The translations under genes were made by a program, and so were the position numbers. The notes beneath the pieces are model-generated. The model worked only from the letters and a program-made list of their open reading frames with translations. It ran no database searches and was not told the origin of the DNA. From positions 3,979,155 through 4,043,154 of the forward strand of contig JABAKD010000005.1 in NCBI GenBank assembly GCA_012845835.1: a stretch of DNA of 64,000 nucleotides. Direction: 5' to 3'. Of the stretch, positions 1 to 30,954 are shown one piece after another (within the stretch, counting starts at the first letter, position 1; each line of letters opens with the position of its first letter). Origin of the DNA: Undaria pinnatifida. Lineage: Eukaryota; Sar; Phaeophyceae; Laminariales; Alariaceae.

Positions 1-81
1 AACCCCCCCAGCACAACCTCCACCATAACCCCCCCCCCATCCCCATACATACATACAAAATACATGCCAATGACTGATTCT
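1..81. other. C-rich low-complexity edge
   Basis: C/A-rich sequence similar to the CCCCCCA-rich stretch at 420-520. No gene seen. Confidence 0.5.
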
Positions 82-319
82 TACCACGATAGCCCCCCCC
101 AAACCATTGATTTTCTTCAACGAACGTTTCATGGCTGATCGACACGAGGAAGGGTTTTGTTAAATTTGCAAGCCTCCATATATGTTCTTGTTTGCGAAGT
201 ACTATCGAACGATGACGTCGGGGTGGCAAGGGGCACCGTATTTCAGGAAGAGATACCGCCGGGAGCCGGTTTCGAAACGGACGATTTCGTTAAAGAAAAG
301 TTTGGGGGGCTACCGTAGA
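82..319. mobile_element. MITE with poly-C terminal inverted repeats, copy 1
   Basis: The left end reads CACGATAGCCCCCCC and the inverted right end reads CTACGGTAGCCCCCC. Internal sequence (CGAACGTTTCATGGCTG, TATCGAACGATGAC, CGGGAGCCGG) is shared with 45513-45748. A non-autonomous DNA transposon is the simplest reading. Confidence 0.6.
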
Positions 320-674
320 AAGACTCCTATATACCGTTTAAGGATCGGTCAGTTCATATTTCCAATCACAACCACCACCATATCATCACCATTAATACCA
401 CCACCTTCACCCATCACCGTCAACCCCCCCAACACAGCCTCCACCATCACCCCCTCCTCCCTTCCACCCCCTCTAAACCTCCCCCGCTCACCTACCCCAC
501 CCACCCCACGCGCCCCCTTCCTTATCCTCCCCCGCCTGGCAATGCTTCCATTCCCCTTGCCGTCACGTTTTATTTACCAGCGGACGGGGCCTATCCCTAA
601 GGCGGAGAAGAACACATGGAAGGCCAAGACCAAGTACCGCTGGAACATGGATGACGGCTTGTTGGCCAAGCGCA

Positions 675-1060
675 CACGACGGGCGTCTAACGCAAAGTCT
701 TTCGAGAAGAAGAGGAGAAGTGGGGGCGGGGACTATAACGGTGGCTGGTAGCGTAGCGCATCTCTCATCTCTTATTTTAGGCGGGGGTTGGGGTGTGGGG
801 GGCGGTGGTGGTAGATAGTGGGGGGCGGGGGGCGCGGGGGGGCGGAGTATAGTGCTGGCTGTGGCGTAGCGTATCTCTTATTTTAGGCGGGGGTCGGGGT
901 GTGAGAGGCGTTTTTTTTTGGGGGGGGGGGGGCAGGGGGCGATAGGGAGGGCAAGAGCGACGAACGCAACGGGCATCTTTAAACGAAAAATCTTTTCGAG
1001 GAGAAATGGAGGAGTGGCGGCGGGGACCATGACCGTGGCCTGTAGCATTGCGCACGTTTT
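675..1060. repeat. G-rich imperfect tandem repeat
   Basis: Two or more diverged units: TTATTTTAGGCGGGGGT recurs at 772 and 880, and a TTTCGAGRAGAA...GGCGGGGAC segment recurs at about 700 and 990. The rest of 320-1260 is C/A-rich or G-rich. No gene seen. Confidence 0.5.
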
Positions 1061-1364
1061 GTTTTAATCGGGGGGACGGACAAATGTTACTGCGGTATAG
1101 GTGTGCCTTTTTTTGGCTCGCTTGAAGAGCTCTATACCTCACCCGAAAAGTGATTTTGTGTCGACCGAAAGTTGAACTGGATGAACAGACCCATGGCCTA
1201 GCAAACCTACGAAACAAGACATTAATGTTGATAAAAAGAAGGGCCATAACCAAAAAAGGGTTCACCCGGTCCGTTTTCTCTTAAGAAAAGGTACGGGCTA
1301 GACACCCAAAAATGATTTAAAAAATGTACCCGACAAGCCATGCGATTCGCTGAAAAAAACAAGC

Positions 1365-1789
1365 CGAGGACCAACGCCCGAATGGGTAGGGTGGACCGTA
1401 ACTGGACCAAGTCCGGCGGAAGGCCATCTCCCATGGCCAGGGGTTTTGTTAGTGGGTGAGCTTGCGCAAGTCCCACACTACCCGGAAAGATGACATTCCG
1501 GGTGGCTATCTCTACCGAACCTGACCCTCAGGGGACAGGCCGGGTCGACATACACACGCATCCGTATACAACGGCAGCTTGCGCTGCCGGGGTTGTAACG
1601 AAGAACACTGATAGGGACAGCTTACGCTATACCTACAATGGGACTCGAAGGGTGCGCCAGCTAGCGTTGGGCTGCGAAAGCAACTGAGTTAAATCGACAC
1701 ACGACGCGTATGAAAATACGCGGAAGTGTGGTGAGCTAAAGCTTTATTTTTCCCCATCCGCCGGAGGATAAAAAAAAAAAAAAAAAAAA
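1365..1789 (+). mobile_element. Poly(A)-tailed retroposon family A, long copy
   Basis: Ends in a 20-base A run after CCCATCCGCCGGAGGAT and AAAGCTTTATTTTTCC. Other copies share this 3' end but have different 5' lengths (minus-strand copies end near 25290, 49925 and 2890), the pattern of 5'-truncated non-LTR retroposition. The minus-strand copy at 11388-11950 matches this one over its whole length. Confidence 0.65.
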
Positions 1790-2106
1790 CAAGTCGTACC
1801 CGTTTTTGAGAGAAAATGACTTGGTTGCACCCGAACATGTTTGCTATGCGTGGCTTTCAACCGTTTTTGGTTGATATTTTTTTTTGAACCGCTTGCCAAT
1901 ATAATGTTGTGGCGTGTGTTCAACCGCTGCTGCGGCTGCTTTTTTTATCTTTCGTTTTCTTCCAAGCTTGTTTCACACCCCCCGCTGGCTTTTCACTCCA
2001 TTCAACCTGCTCTTTCAGCATTTTTTTTTTTTTTTTTTTTCCGACGCTCGTTCCCCTTTCCACTGGCATTTATTTCACTTTTGTTTAGATCTAGTCAACT
2101 TCACAT

Positions 2107-2146
2107 TTTTTTTGTTTTTGTTTTTGTTTTTGTTTTTGTTTATTTC
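2107..2146. repeat. (TTTTTG)n microsatellite
   Basis: Runs of T5G inside a T/C-rich stretch (1860-2170). ORFs here are low-complexity Phe/Val artefacts. Confidence 0.8.
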
Positions 2147-2267
2147 GTATTTCTCTCTTCCAATGTATTTCTGTTGCTGACGTATGTATGTTGTGCCTGT
2201 CGTACCCAGTACTAGGGCATGACATTGCGTTGTCGAATGCATTACGATGCATTATCTCTGTGTCGTG

Positions 2268-2480
2268 GCTTGTGACCACAGAGCTGATCTTTCTAGGGTG
2301 AAGAATCAGTACGGACACTGGGTGTGCTGGATGTCGACGAGTAGAAGAACGGTTTAATGTGAAGAACACACACACACATGAGGAAGAGCGCAAATATCTC
2401 ACCCGGGAACATGACTTGGAAGGCGTTCGTTCGCGCAAGCCGACCAACATTTCTATGCGCTAGTCCTAAAACAAATATTA
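2268..2480. repeat. Dispersed repeats H and K
   Basis: 2268-2370 (TGTGACCACAGAGCTGATC to TTTAATGTGAAGA) recurs at 47860-47965 and partly at 61550. 2390-2480 (ATATCTCACCCGG to GCGCTAGTCCTAAAAC) recurs at 17157, 63320 and, inverted, at 17460 and 34430. Nothing recognisable in 2481-2815. Confidence 0.6.
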
Positions 2481-2819
2481 TAGACTACTCGTAAAGTTAT
2501 CGTACCAACCGGTTGGAAATGTTTGAGTCCCCCTAAAAGCACGACCGCTACGGTGGGATGACTTTATCTAGTATGAACCTCAGCAATAATTTGTCGGAAT
2601 ACCTGGTGTAATTAGCCGCTGAAAGTGTGATTATGTGTGGGTCATAGAACAAATGGGTTTATATTGTGTGCCAGGTCGTCTGATGACTCGTGGGGACTTG
2701 ACTGAGTTTGACTTGATTTTAGAGTATCCGTGAAACGGGCCGGGTGTGTGTAGGTACCCGTTTTAGCTTATTATGGATCCAAAAAGGGCAGGAATCCTGA
2801 TTAACACCACCACCAGTTG

Positions 2820-2890
2820 CTTTTTTTTATTTTTTATTTTTTATTTTCCGGCGGATGGGGAAAAATAAAGCTTAAGCTTACCACGCCAAC
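2820..2890 (-). mobile_element. Retroposon family A, short copy
   Basis: On the minus strand this is the last 60 bases of family A (AAGCTTTATTTTTCCCC, CCGCCGGA) followed by an A-rich tail of TAAAAA units. Confidence 0.65.
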
Positions 2891-4281
2891 TAACTTATTT
2901 ATTGTTATTTATTACGAGTGTAAAAAAGTGGCAGGAAGGTGAAAAAAAAACGATTACAACAAGAAGAAAAGTCTGGATTCCCGACTAAATAACAAGGTTC
3001 TCGCGGAAAATGTCAAGTCACCACTTTTTTTTTTCGTCACCCCATCATATAATATAGACTATTCTCCCTGTCATTTTTCGTGTTCATCAGGGACGGCCCT
3101 GAAAAAAGGCACAACTTACACCACAGAGAGAGGGTAAAGAAATACATGTATGTAGAGTGTCACTTGGCCGCGCTTGACAATTGTGCGACCAAAAAAACGT
3201 TCACTGCTGCTGGCTGTCTGTATGTGGCCGATATATGTACCCCTAGGGCCTCTGATTCGGCTGTGACCTGACCCTCTCTCGATTTTGATCACGGTGGGAT
3301 CACCGCGAGGGTGTTTCTTGTGGTGGGTATATACTGCCCGGCGGCTAATTGTATATCACACTCACTCCCAAACTCCCGCCCTCGGTCACAGGCCGCAGGA
3401 CCCACCAAGATCTACAGACGGTTGACAATATGGATTATCTGTAACTAAAAGTAGTAAATCTTGGAACAACTACTACTGGGATACCGGGATCTTAATATTT
3501 TTGGGGTTTACGGGTAGCCTCGTACTTCACCGGTAGTATAGTAGTAGTAGTAGTACTATAGCCTCGTTGTCACACGTATGACCGCACGTACTCTTCAGAC
3601 ATTATTATTAGTACTGTGGGTTGGTGTAACCCGGGTTCGACTCGCGACTTTCAACAACGCCTCGTCTTCTTGTCTTTCGTAGCGCGTACTACACGCCAGG
3701 TCGGGACAAGGTTCGACGGCGAACCAAGCGAGGGCAAAACTAAAGTGCCTTGAAAGGAGCCAAAAACGAGGACTGCAGGAGGAGGAGGAGGTGTGCAGAG
3801 CGAGAGTCAACAGATTATTATTTGTCGGCGGGGAATTGGCGGGAAACGGAATTGCCCGTCTCATTCCTGTGCCACACACCAGAATCTACAGAGACTCCAC
3901 GACCACTGCTGTTGTTATTACAAACAGGAAGACACGATATCCAACACTTCTGGAACGGCTACCGTTCATACTATACAAATCTTCACACGAACGAGAAGAT
4001 TTTGTTTATATATACTCCGGAGTATATATACCGGTATGTCTTTTTGTCACGCACGGTGGAAAGTGCACCAGATTCTGATACCTGCGACCCATTGTGACCA
4101 GGTATGATACATAGTCTACATACTTAGCATCACTGCTGTACAACTTCATCCTCGTTTTCTCCGGCAAATGGTACGCGAGAGTAGCTACTATACTATATGG
4201 ATTGACCTTCGCACATACATGTAATGTGCACATGTACCGCAACATGACGGTTATGTACGGCGGTTTTAGTATTTTTCACCA
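2891..4281. other. No gene recognised
   Basis: Contains a short (TAG)n run at 3538-3556, overlapping short ORFs near 3600-4100 without conserved features, and a 24-base perfect palindrome centred on CCGG near 4018. Confidence 0.5.
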
Positions 4282-4400
4282 GGTATAAAAATTGGAAAAC
4301 GTCATCATCTGCGAGTACGACCGATTGAACAGTCTTATAAAAAATTGAAAAACGTCAGCTAGCTGTGAGTACGACCGATTGAATAGTTGAAACCCAACTT
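4282..4400. repeat. Dispersed repeat S, two tandem units
   Basis: AAAATTGGAAAACGTCA and AAAATTGAAAAACGTCA each lead into GTGAGTACGACCGATTGAA. Related copies occur near 35730, 40070, 40450, 48000, 53465, 55115 and 63065, usually with GCAAGCTGCGTGATA nearby. Confidence 0.6.
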
Positions 4401-4595
4401 TGCAAGGTGCGTGGTACATTAGATTTGTGTTTCATTTATGATGTGGTGTTTGTGAATTAAACCTGGTCGTTAATCCACAGCCTCGGTCGTTCGCGCGTGT
4501 TGTATATTTTGTCCTCACGATGGGATTGTTGTTGTTGTCTCACATTAACTCTTGTCAAACATCTAGACTAGAGTCCGTGGTCACACAAAGGTGAG

Positions 4596-4919
4596 ATTTT
4601 TTTTTTCTTTTTTTCTTTTTTCACTCACACTTTACTTTCCAGCTTCTGGACATGCCGTGGTCACAGGTAGGTGTCGTCCCTTCTCCCCCCCGGTTCTTGC
4701 CTTCAATTTTTATCGCGCATAGGGTTCAGCAATCCCACTGCTCGTCGATTTTTCATCGAGTGTTGCTAACTCACGCTCTCGCGCTTTCCGCAAGTCAATT
4801 TGTGCGCAAGAAAAGTCCCAACGAATTTATACGAGTATGCACTCGGCGGGGCTCGAACTCACGAAACTGACGTATACCAGGCTCGAGGATAATAACCTGA
4901 TACGCCACCGGGGCGACCG
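4596..4919 (-). mobile_element. tRNA-derived SINE (family G), near full length
   Basis: The minus-strand 5' end carries an A-box-like TGGCGTATCAGG and a B-box-like AGTTCGAGCCC 53 bases apart. A body follows (GCGCGAGAGCGTGAG, ATCGACGAGCAGTGGGA, ATGCGCGATAAAAATTGA, GAGAAGGGACGACACCT, GTCCAGAAGCTGGAAAG) and an A-rich tail. Body copies occur at 6785, 24541, 52020 and 53990. Class III-promoted head, shared body and A tail fit a tRNA-derived SINE. Confidence 0.75.
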
Positions 4920-5358
4920 GCTATGGGATATAGGTCTGTGACTAAAAATGAAGACGATCCTCCAGTGGTTGTTATATGGCAGAGATAGCCCATTAGGGTG
5001 GACTATCGCCAACCATTTCGGCGAAGCTTTACGTACGGCAGTTGAACTCAGTCAGGTCTGTATGTAGACTAAAATACCAGGTAACAGAAAGCCCGCTCAA
5101 TTCACCGTCCGCCACAACGTCAATCTCATCTCATCATCTCCTCTTCCTTAATTCATCCTTTCTTCCCTTGGAACGATCAGAAGATCGTTCGTATCTACCT
5201 GATATCAATCATCTCCAGCCAGCCGTGTGACACACAGACAAACGCCAAAACAAAAGCAACAACAACAAAAAAGGCGCACAGCGCCAGGACGGGGTAGGCA
5301 GAGATATCGACTCACAGCAGAGAGACAGACTGTGATCACGACGACCAGGAACATCATC

Positions 5359-5650
5359 ATGGCGGCGGTGCAAGTGGGGACCGGTCAGACTACTACTAGT
5401 AGTAGTGGAGGTGGTGAGTGCCAGACTGTTCTTGAGTCAGTCCCAGTTCCGTCTGAAGAAGAAAAAAAATGTACTCGCACAGAAATTGGCCAGGCCCTCA
5501 CGTCTCAAGCGATAACTCCAGCCAAAACGCATCACCGCGGTCCGGCCCTCAAAACTTACTCTCGAAGAAGTGGAGCATATATAATATGCAGCCTCGAAGG
5601 TTTGACTCGTGCCTCTCTGAGAGGCGGGGAAGAATCGGCGACGGTAGGAA
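5359..5650 (+). CDS. Candidate first exon, possibly of the AKR7-like gene
   Basis: An open frame starts at ATG 5359 in the context ATCATCATGG and reads M-A-A-V-Q-V-G-T-G-Q followed by Ser/Gly- and Glu/Lys-rich sequence. It ends at a perfect GTAAGT donor (5651) after 97 codons plus one base. That phase fits the AKR exon at 9412, which needs one upstream base. Fit by chance is 1 in 3. The peptide resembles no transit peptide I recognise. It could be the missing 5' exon, the start of another gene, or no exon. Confidence 0.3.
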
Positions 5651-5909
5651 GTAAGTGCTGTGTCCGAAAAAACACCTTTTTTGTTTTGGCCGTCAACGGA
5701 AATGGCTCAAGCCTACCGACGGCACTGCCGCCTTGGGGTTTCCGCACAGTGCATACATGATGAGGAGAAACCCTGTCTTGTTTTCTGTTGTTTTCGTCTC
5801 CCATAAGAGTCAGCCTCGTTGTTATACGATACCACCATGCGAATAATATGAGCAGCCTGACATCTGGCATGACTATAAATAAAGGTTATACTCCGACTAG
5901 GCCGTTTTC

Positions 5910-6237
5910 TAGAGCTGTGAGTCGGCAATATTTGGCGCCTAAGTTAGCCAACTAACTGACTTTAGTCGGCAAGTCGCCTGACGAAGCCAGCTGATGGTCA
6001 GCCAACTTGCCGACTTAAGTCAGGCGAGCGAAGCGAGTCAAGGTGGTTCCCGCCGGCCAGGGGGTGGGAGGGCACCTAAAACGAAAAAAGTGCATCCGGC
6101 ATTAAAACAACCCTTCCTACAAGAAAGTAAGTATGGAAACCTAATAAGTCGGATAGTTGGCACCTTCGGGAAACGACTAACTTCTAGTCCGACTAATAAC
6201 TAGTTAGTGACTTAAGTCGTGCCGACTCACAGCTCTA
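5910..6237. mobile_element. MITE with 18-bp perfect TIRs
   Basis: Bounded by TAGAGCTGTGAGTCGGCA and its exact reverse complement; 328 bp, no transposase. The interior is rich in short inverted GTCGGCAAG / CTTGCCGAC and GACTTAAGTC motifs. I cannot define a target duplication with certainty. Confidence 0.75.
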
Positions 6238-6784
6238 TCTACTACCCGAGGTACATTTTTCGGTTCTTTCGTTAATTTATTCTGTTTATTCAAAAAAAAT
6301 GGTTTGATTCGTTCCGGAGAGCAATCGCTTGGCGGAGAAACCACCGGGTGGTTTGTGCAAGGCAAAACGATAATAATACCCGTTTCCTCTGTCCTTCCCG
6401 GTCTGGTTAACCATGGGGAAGTGCACAAGCGCATGTGGTGAGCTTATTACTTAGCTTTTTCTTGCCGTCATACGCAGGAGGGTATAAACAAAAAAAAAAT
6501 GGCGGTTGTAACGCATACCAGGTACCGGTACCTGGTATCATTCAAAGCAAAAGAAGAGCGGTATGATGTTGTTCGACTTGGTGATGGTGTCGCATGCTCT
6601 GTTGTATCGGTATCTCTGGTCTCTTGTTCTTATATAATACCTGGTAGTATACACAGCAGTACTTTGGTTTGTGTGACGGCGACATCTGCGGAGATGCGGG
6701 GGAACTCACGGTTTCCCGAACGGGCACGACCTTGTCGGTGTGTGATCGTGACTCGGACGTCACGTATATGGCAGTGAATGGGCG
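6238..6784. other. No gene recognised; contains a 24-base palindrome
   Basis: 6516-6539 is a perfect palindrome made of TACCAGGTA and its complement. Another TACCTGGTA lies at 6638. ORFs here lack conserved features. Confidence 0.5.
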
Positions 6785-6965
6785 ACGCCCCTACATAAGC
6801 ACCACTCGATGAAAAATCGACGAGCAGTGGGAATGCTGAACCTTATGCGCGATAAAAATTGAAGGCAAAAACCGAGGGGGAGAAGGGACGTCACCTGTGA
6901 CCACGGCTTGTTGCCCAGAAGCTGGAAAGTAGAAGAAGTGTGTGAAAAAATAAAATAAAAATATG
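6785..6965 (+). mobile_element. SINE family G, 5'-truncated
   Basis: Shares ATCGACGAGCAGTGGGA, ATGCGCGATAAAAATTGA, GTGACCACGGCTTGT and CCAGAAGCTGGAAAG with 4596-4919 and ends in an A-rich TAAAATAAAA tail. The tRNA-like head is missing. Confidence 0.75.
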
Positions 6966-7385
6966 TAAGTGTACTTTTATCTACCAACGCAACTTGATAG
7001 CTATATTTTTCCATCTACTATTATCTCCGACTTATGGCCCTCCGGGTGTCGAGACTCCCCCCTTGAGAAAGCCTAACCTCCGCACCTGTGGATGGTCAAT
7101 TCCCTCGTGCTTGGCGGATGAAATTAGATGAAATACTCGCACTCCAGTCTAAAACCTGAAAATCCGTACGTGTACCGTGTAGCCCGTCGTGGAAGTGGCC
7201 GGGCAATTAATTGGTTGAGGAGGTCTGTCAATTCCTACGTAGGAGTCGCCAGGACAACATAGCTTGGAAGCTACGCTATCAATTTTGAAATATAGGGTTG
7301 TCGATATCATATATATACCCTATCTATGTCGTGTGGCCACGGAATCTAGATGTTTGACAAGAGTTAATGTGAGACAACAACAACC

Positions 7386-7490
7386 CCAACCCTAACCCTA
7401 ACCCTAACTGCCCCTAATCCAATGAAACGCAACAACCAATGTACGGCGAAACAGACGCGTGCCACGATAGAGGTGCTGCAGCACTTTTTT
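7386..7490 (+). repeat. Interstitial telomere repeat with flanking element J
   Basis: About four CCCTAA units, then AATGAAACGCAACAACCA and TACGGCGAAAC. The same flank follows the CCCTAA run at 8242 and, inverted, 49598-49668. The 18 bases GCGTGCCACGATAGAGGT (7457) recur inverted near 7720. Confidence 0.65.
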
Positions 7491-7771
7491 TCTCAATAAT
7501 ACCCCTCAATTTGGGGGAGCTCAAGACAACTCTCTCCCAAAAAAACGGATTTTAAATTTTGGGGAAAAATAAAAACTGCTGACCGGATGCAAAAATCCCC
7601 ATGGGCCTATAGGTACACAACGAGAATCGTGCAAAAAAAAAGACAAAATTTCCGACGATTTTGGGCTAAGGAGCCCCGTCATTCAGAAATGGTTTACGCC
7701 AAAAAACGGTATACCTTAATACCTCTATCGTAGCACGTGCCGAAACCACCTTCGTCTCGTACACAGGGTGC

Positions 7772-7846
7772 GTCCACCATGTTGTCGAAAAAGTGACCAG
7801 TTTGCTCGACTGGGTACCTTACCGCTTTTTCGACAACATGGTGGAC
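7772..7846. repeat. 22-bp perfect inverted repeat (stem-loop)
   Basis: Arms 7772-7793 and 7825-7846 are exact reverse complements around a 31-base loop. The left arm follows CTTCGTCTCGTACACAG, which also belongs to element J. Confidence 0.7.
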
Positions 7847-8241
7847 ACATTCTTTAAATTATATACCAGGCATACCCTAATTTGAAGGTCCCCTCCTCCG
7901 GTGATGTCGGCCTCGTCTTCTTGGTCTTGGACGGAGTTGGCCGAGGCCGAGACTCGCTCGTTCTTTCGTGCATGCGGCAAGGAGGTGCCTTCGCTAACCT
8001 ATCTCGCGTTAAGCGAGGGGAGATTTTTGTAGAGTGAGATGAGGGAGCTTGGGTCGTTCTCGTAGACGACCTTGGGCTCCCGGTTGCGTCCGGGTTTGAT
8101 ATTGCCGAACATCAACCATTTTACGAAGAGCCATTATTTATTGATGGCAAGTCGCATAGACCGGGCGTTTGTTAACGCGTCTTCATGGTTGGCATTTTTG
8201 TGATCGGAGATTAACGGTATCTACGTACCCTGCCATCCACA

Positions 8242-8330
8242 CTAACCCTAACCCTAACCCTGACCCAACGAAACGCATCAACCATTGTAGGGTGAAACCC
8301 CCTTCGTCTCGTACACAGTGTGCGTCAACC
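8242..8330 (+). repeat. Interstitial telomere repeat with element J, copy 2
   Basis: CCCTAACCCTAACCCT runs into CCAACGAAACGCATCAACCA then TGTAGGGTGAAACCCCCTT and CGTCTCGTACACAG. It shares both the repeat and the flank with 7386 and 49598. Nothing recognised in 8331-9240. Confidence 0.65.
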
Positions 8331-9240
8331 ATTGATGATGTCGAAAAAATGGTAGCTCTACTGCGATTAACACGAGTTGCCACGACAACGAGACTGAGGG
8401 CAACATAGCTTGGATGCTATCCATGAACAGGAGTTGACCGGACGATTGATTGGATACAATTTCATTCGATCGGATTTGCGCGAGCGACTATCATCTCCAA
8501 AGATCGTCAGTCAATTTTAATGAATTGTTTGTACAACTGATTTTGAACATCTACTACAATTAGTTAAGAATGTCCGGACTATCGATTTGAGATCTGGTAC
8601 GACTTTAATTGCAATTAGCTGTCTACCGTGCTGCAATTGACACGGGTGTACTTAAACCTTCAACATTCTGTTAAAGGTACAACGTAATCGGGATTTTGAT
8701 CGCAGCAGACTATTTTCGTACTCGCACTGCCTTCTACAATAGATTATGTCCATCTATCAAGATATGTTGTTCTCGTCGTAGATTATGGCGGTTATAAAAT
8801 TACCTGAAATTTCCTTGCTAACAGGGCCAGATGCGATTCAATTAAATGTAGTTTCCCGGACAATTGATGTTGTTTGGAGCCTATGCTATACTACTAGTAG
8901 TTTGATTTACGAAAGAGACGAAAATTCCACAATAATAAATAGATGTGCGACTACAAATAGAAACCTATTGGTAGACTATTGTCGTACCGTCTATTGTCCA
9001 GGACATGGACATGTTTTACCCTATTTTGGCATTTTCTCCCGTAAAGGGGGCACATGTGGTTGGTTGGGGGTTGGCTGGGTGATCGAAAACCGTCTTTGGC
9101 ATAACGTCATGCCTGCACGGCGGTAGTACGTATATACTATCACGCGTCCGAATCTTCTCCCAACGTGGTTGCTTTCGTCGCGCAACACTCTTTAATGCCA
9201 CGCTTGAGAGTATTACCTCTGGGCGCTTATACCACTCTTT

Positions 9241-9400
9241 TAACCCCCTCTCTCTCCCTCCTCCCCCCTCCCCTTTCCCCCCAACCCCTCCCCCTCTCCC
9301 CCCCCCCCCCCCCAATCCTCCCCCCTCCCCCCTCTTCCCCCTGCCCCCCCCCCCTTTCTCTCCCCCCCCTCCTCCTCTCCCCCCGCCGGCTACCCCCCCA
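9241..9400 (+). promoter_or_regulatory. Exceptionally long polypyrimidine tract before exon A
   Basis: About 160 bases almost purely C and T directly upstream of CTTAG. It works as a splice acceptor tract in the predicted gene, though its length and C-richness mark it as an expanded simple repeat. Confidence 0.6.
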
Positions 9401-9411
9401 CCCCATCTTAG

Positions 9412-28867
<19,456 letters not shown>

Positions 28868-29889
28868 CCCCTTCGGAACAAGCCCCTGCGATAGGGCTGG
28901 CATTTGTTTTTGGCAAAGACGCGTGCTATGATAAAAGAAAGGCAGCACCGATCCAAATGGCATTTTCCCCCCCTGTTTTTTTCGGGCTCCTTAGCCCAAC
29001 ACAGTTTCGGGATACCACTTTTTTTTTGGGTTGTTCTTCGTTGTCGACCCCAGAAAAAAAAACTAGGCGCACCCCTTCACCTACCGTAGCGTGCGTGGGT
29101 GTGTCCAAAATATATTTCGGACTGGAGGGAATGCTCAACTGACGGTACCGCCGAATATCGTTGCAATACAAACAAAAAACGGTTTTGGCCGAACTGTGTT
29201 TGACCGAAGGGATTCCTCGTCTGTGTGTACGACCCATAATCGTGTCGTCGGAATTCCGTAGGTATTTATGGGGTGTTTGCTTTTTTTTCCCCCCGACCTC
29301 CTCTACTGGGTTGGAAAAAAAGCTAGAAATAATAGTGTTGATGTTGAGAATTAGGTATCGTCAGCCTACGGCCATTGTCAATGTTCAGTAGCGAATGTAC
29401 AGCTCCCTGCTAGCACTTGCTGCAGCGCCACAGCAGCAGCAGGTAGCCTACAGAGTTGTTACACAATCAGTGTGACATTGCCATCGTACTCTGATAGTCA
29501 ATGCATATCGTAGCATAGGCGAAACCTGTCGGATTCCAAGTACCAGGTTACGCCGCACAGAAATCATCAGCGGTGATATTGATGTTGTTCACTCACTGCA
29601 GGTATCGCTGTCTCTGTAATCGTGGTTTTATGTTCTACGGTGAGGGTTCCACGAAGATCCTATCTTAGGAGTATTCGAGAACTAACGAGGAAATTTATTG
29701 ACAGTCCCGAAATCGTTTGTAGGCTTCTCGAGAGTTGAAACCGACGAAAGGCATAAAATAAAAGCCAAAGATAATCGAGCCTACACGGAAAACTAGGCTA
29801 GAAGAATAAAAAATGACACCGGTAGGTGGTAAGACAACGTATTTCTTGTGATTTTTCGCTGATTTTTCGTGTGTTGGGTTGAAGTACCG
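28868..29889. other. No gene recognised downstream of the AKR gene
   Basis: AKR 3' UTR must begin here. A weak ATAATAG-type element at 29327 is the only A-rich signal noted. ORFs have no conserved features. Confidence 0.4.
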
Positions 29890-30050
29890 AATGTGCGGGA
29901 TATACCCGGGGTCGCATCGTAAGATTTTACTGCTCGGGATATTTCCGGGTCACTGTCGTAAGGAGCTGGCTGTACGGTATATGTTCCGGTGGCATCGCAA
30001 GCGTTGTACAGGATATTTTCAACGGAGTGTGCATCGTAAGTGGAGCTGTG
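29890..30050. repeat. Four-unit minisatellite, about 40 bp
   Basis: GGGATATACCCGGG, GGGATATTTCCGGG, GGTATATGTTCCGG and GGATATTTTCAACGG each lead to CATCGTAAG-like ends at a spacing of about 40 bases. Confidence 0.7.
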
Positions 30051-30289
30051 TACGACTCACGCGCGCGCGTGGCAAGATGATGCTTGGAAGACGATGCTTG
30101 TTGTGCTTCACCAGATTTATTTATACTGTGAGTCGTTTTGATTGGTTCTTCTTTTTCTTCTTATGCCCTCCGACAACATAGCGTAGATGCCGTTCCGATG
30201 TAAATCGAATATCCTTCCATAAAGCAGTGATTGGTTATTGTAAACTCGCCGTTCTTGGGGTCGCTAGGCATCGGTCCCAAATGAGTTTA

Positions 30290-30480
30290 CCGCTGTACTG
30301 TAGGGGTTTCCCAAAAAGGCGGTCTGAGTGAGGCGGTATCCTGATATAAGGTGGATCAAATCGCTTTGGTGCGGTTGGGGAATTGCACACATAGCCTGCA
30401 ATGAACAAGGCGGTTTCCCCCAACAAGGCGGTCACTTTGCTCTGGAACACCACCGCCTTGTTGGGAGATCCCTGCTGTAG
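30290..30480 (-). repeat. Repeat M, inverted copy
   Basis: GAGGCGGTATCCTGATATAA, GAACAAGGCGG and GGAACACCACCGCCTTG match 22740-23230 in opposite orientation. 30481-30954 shows nothing recognisable. Confidence 0.65.
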
Positions 30481-30954
30481 CACTGCTACCGCGGTTGTGG
30501 GGACAAACCCCTTGGAATATTAGGGTGTTCGCCATTTTCTAACCTCTACCGGGTGATTTTTCTAATCTCTGCTGGGCTAGAAAAATGTCGAAACCGCGTT
30601 GAAACCGCCGAATGTCAGGCAACCCAAGTCTAACTAACCCACCAAGAAAACAGGTTAGAAAACAAAAAAAAATGGTAGGGAAGCGTCTTTCTGAATATTT
30701 TTTTCTCTCATTTTTCTTGGGTTGCGTTGGCCTTGGCTTGTGGCGTTCGACGGTTTCAATACTATTGTTGTATGTTTTCCTCTCCAAATCCTCCCAAACC
30801 AAAGTTGGTACATCGCAGGCACCCTAGTATATCAGTTGTGTGTGTTGCGTGTATCAGGGTGCTGCTGGTGCAATCAATTATAGACCGACTCGCTGATGGC
30901 AAGCCGAGATACGGTCCGAATTGGGAGGCAAACACCGGGTCGTGAGAAAAAATC

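Noticed and set aside
9165-9411. N-terminal Pro/Leu-rich extension of AKR exon A
   Set aside because: Starts at GTG and runs through a polypyrimidine tract; better explained as intron plus acceptor.
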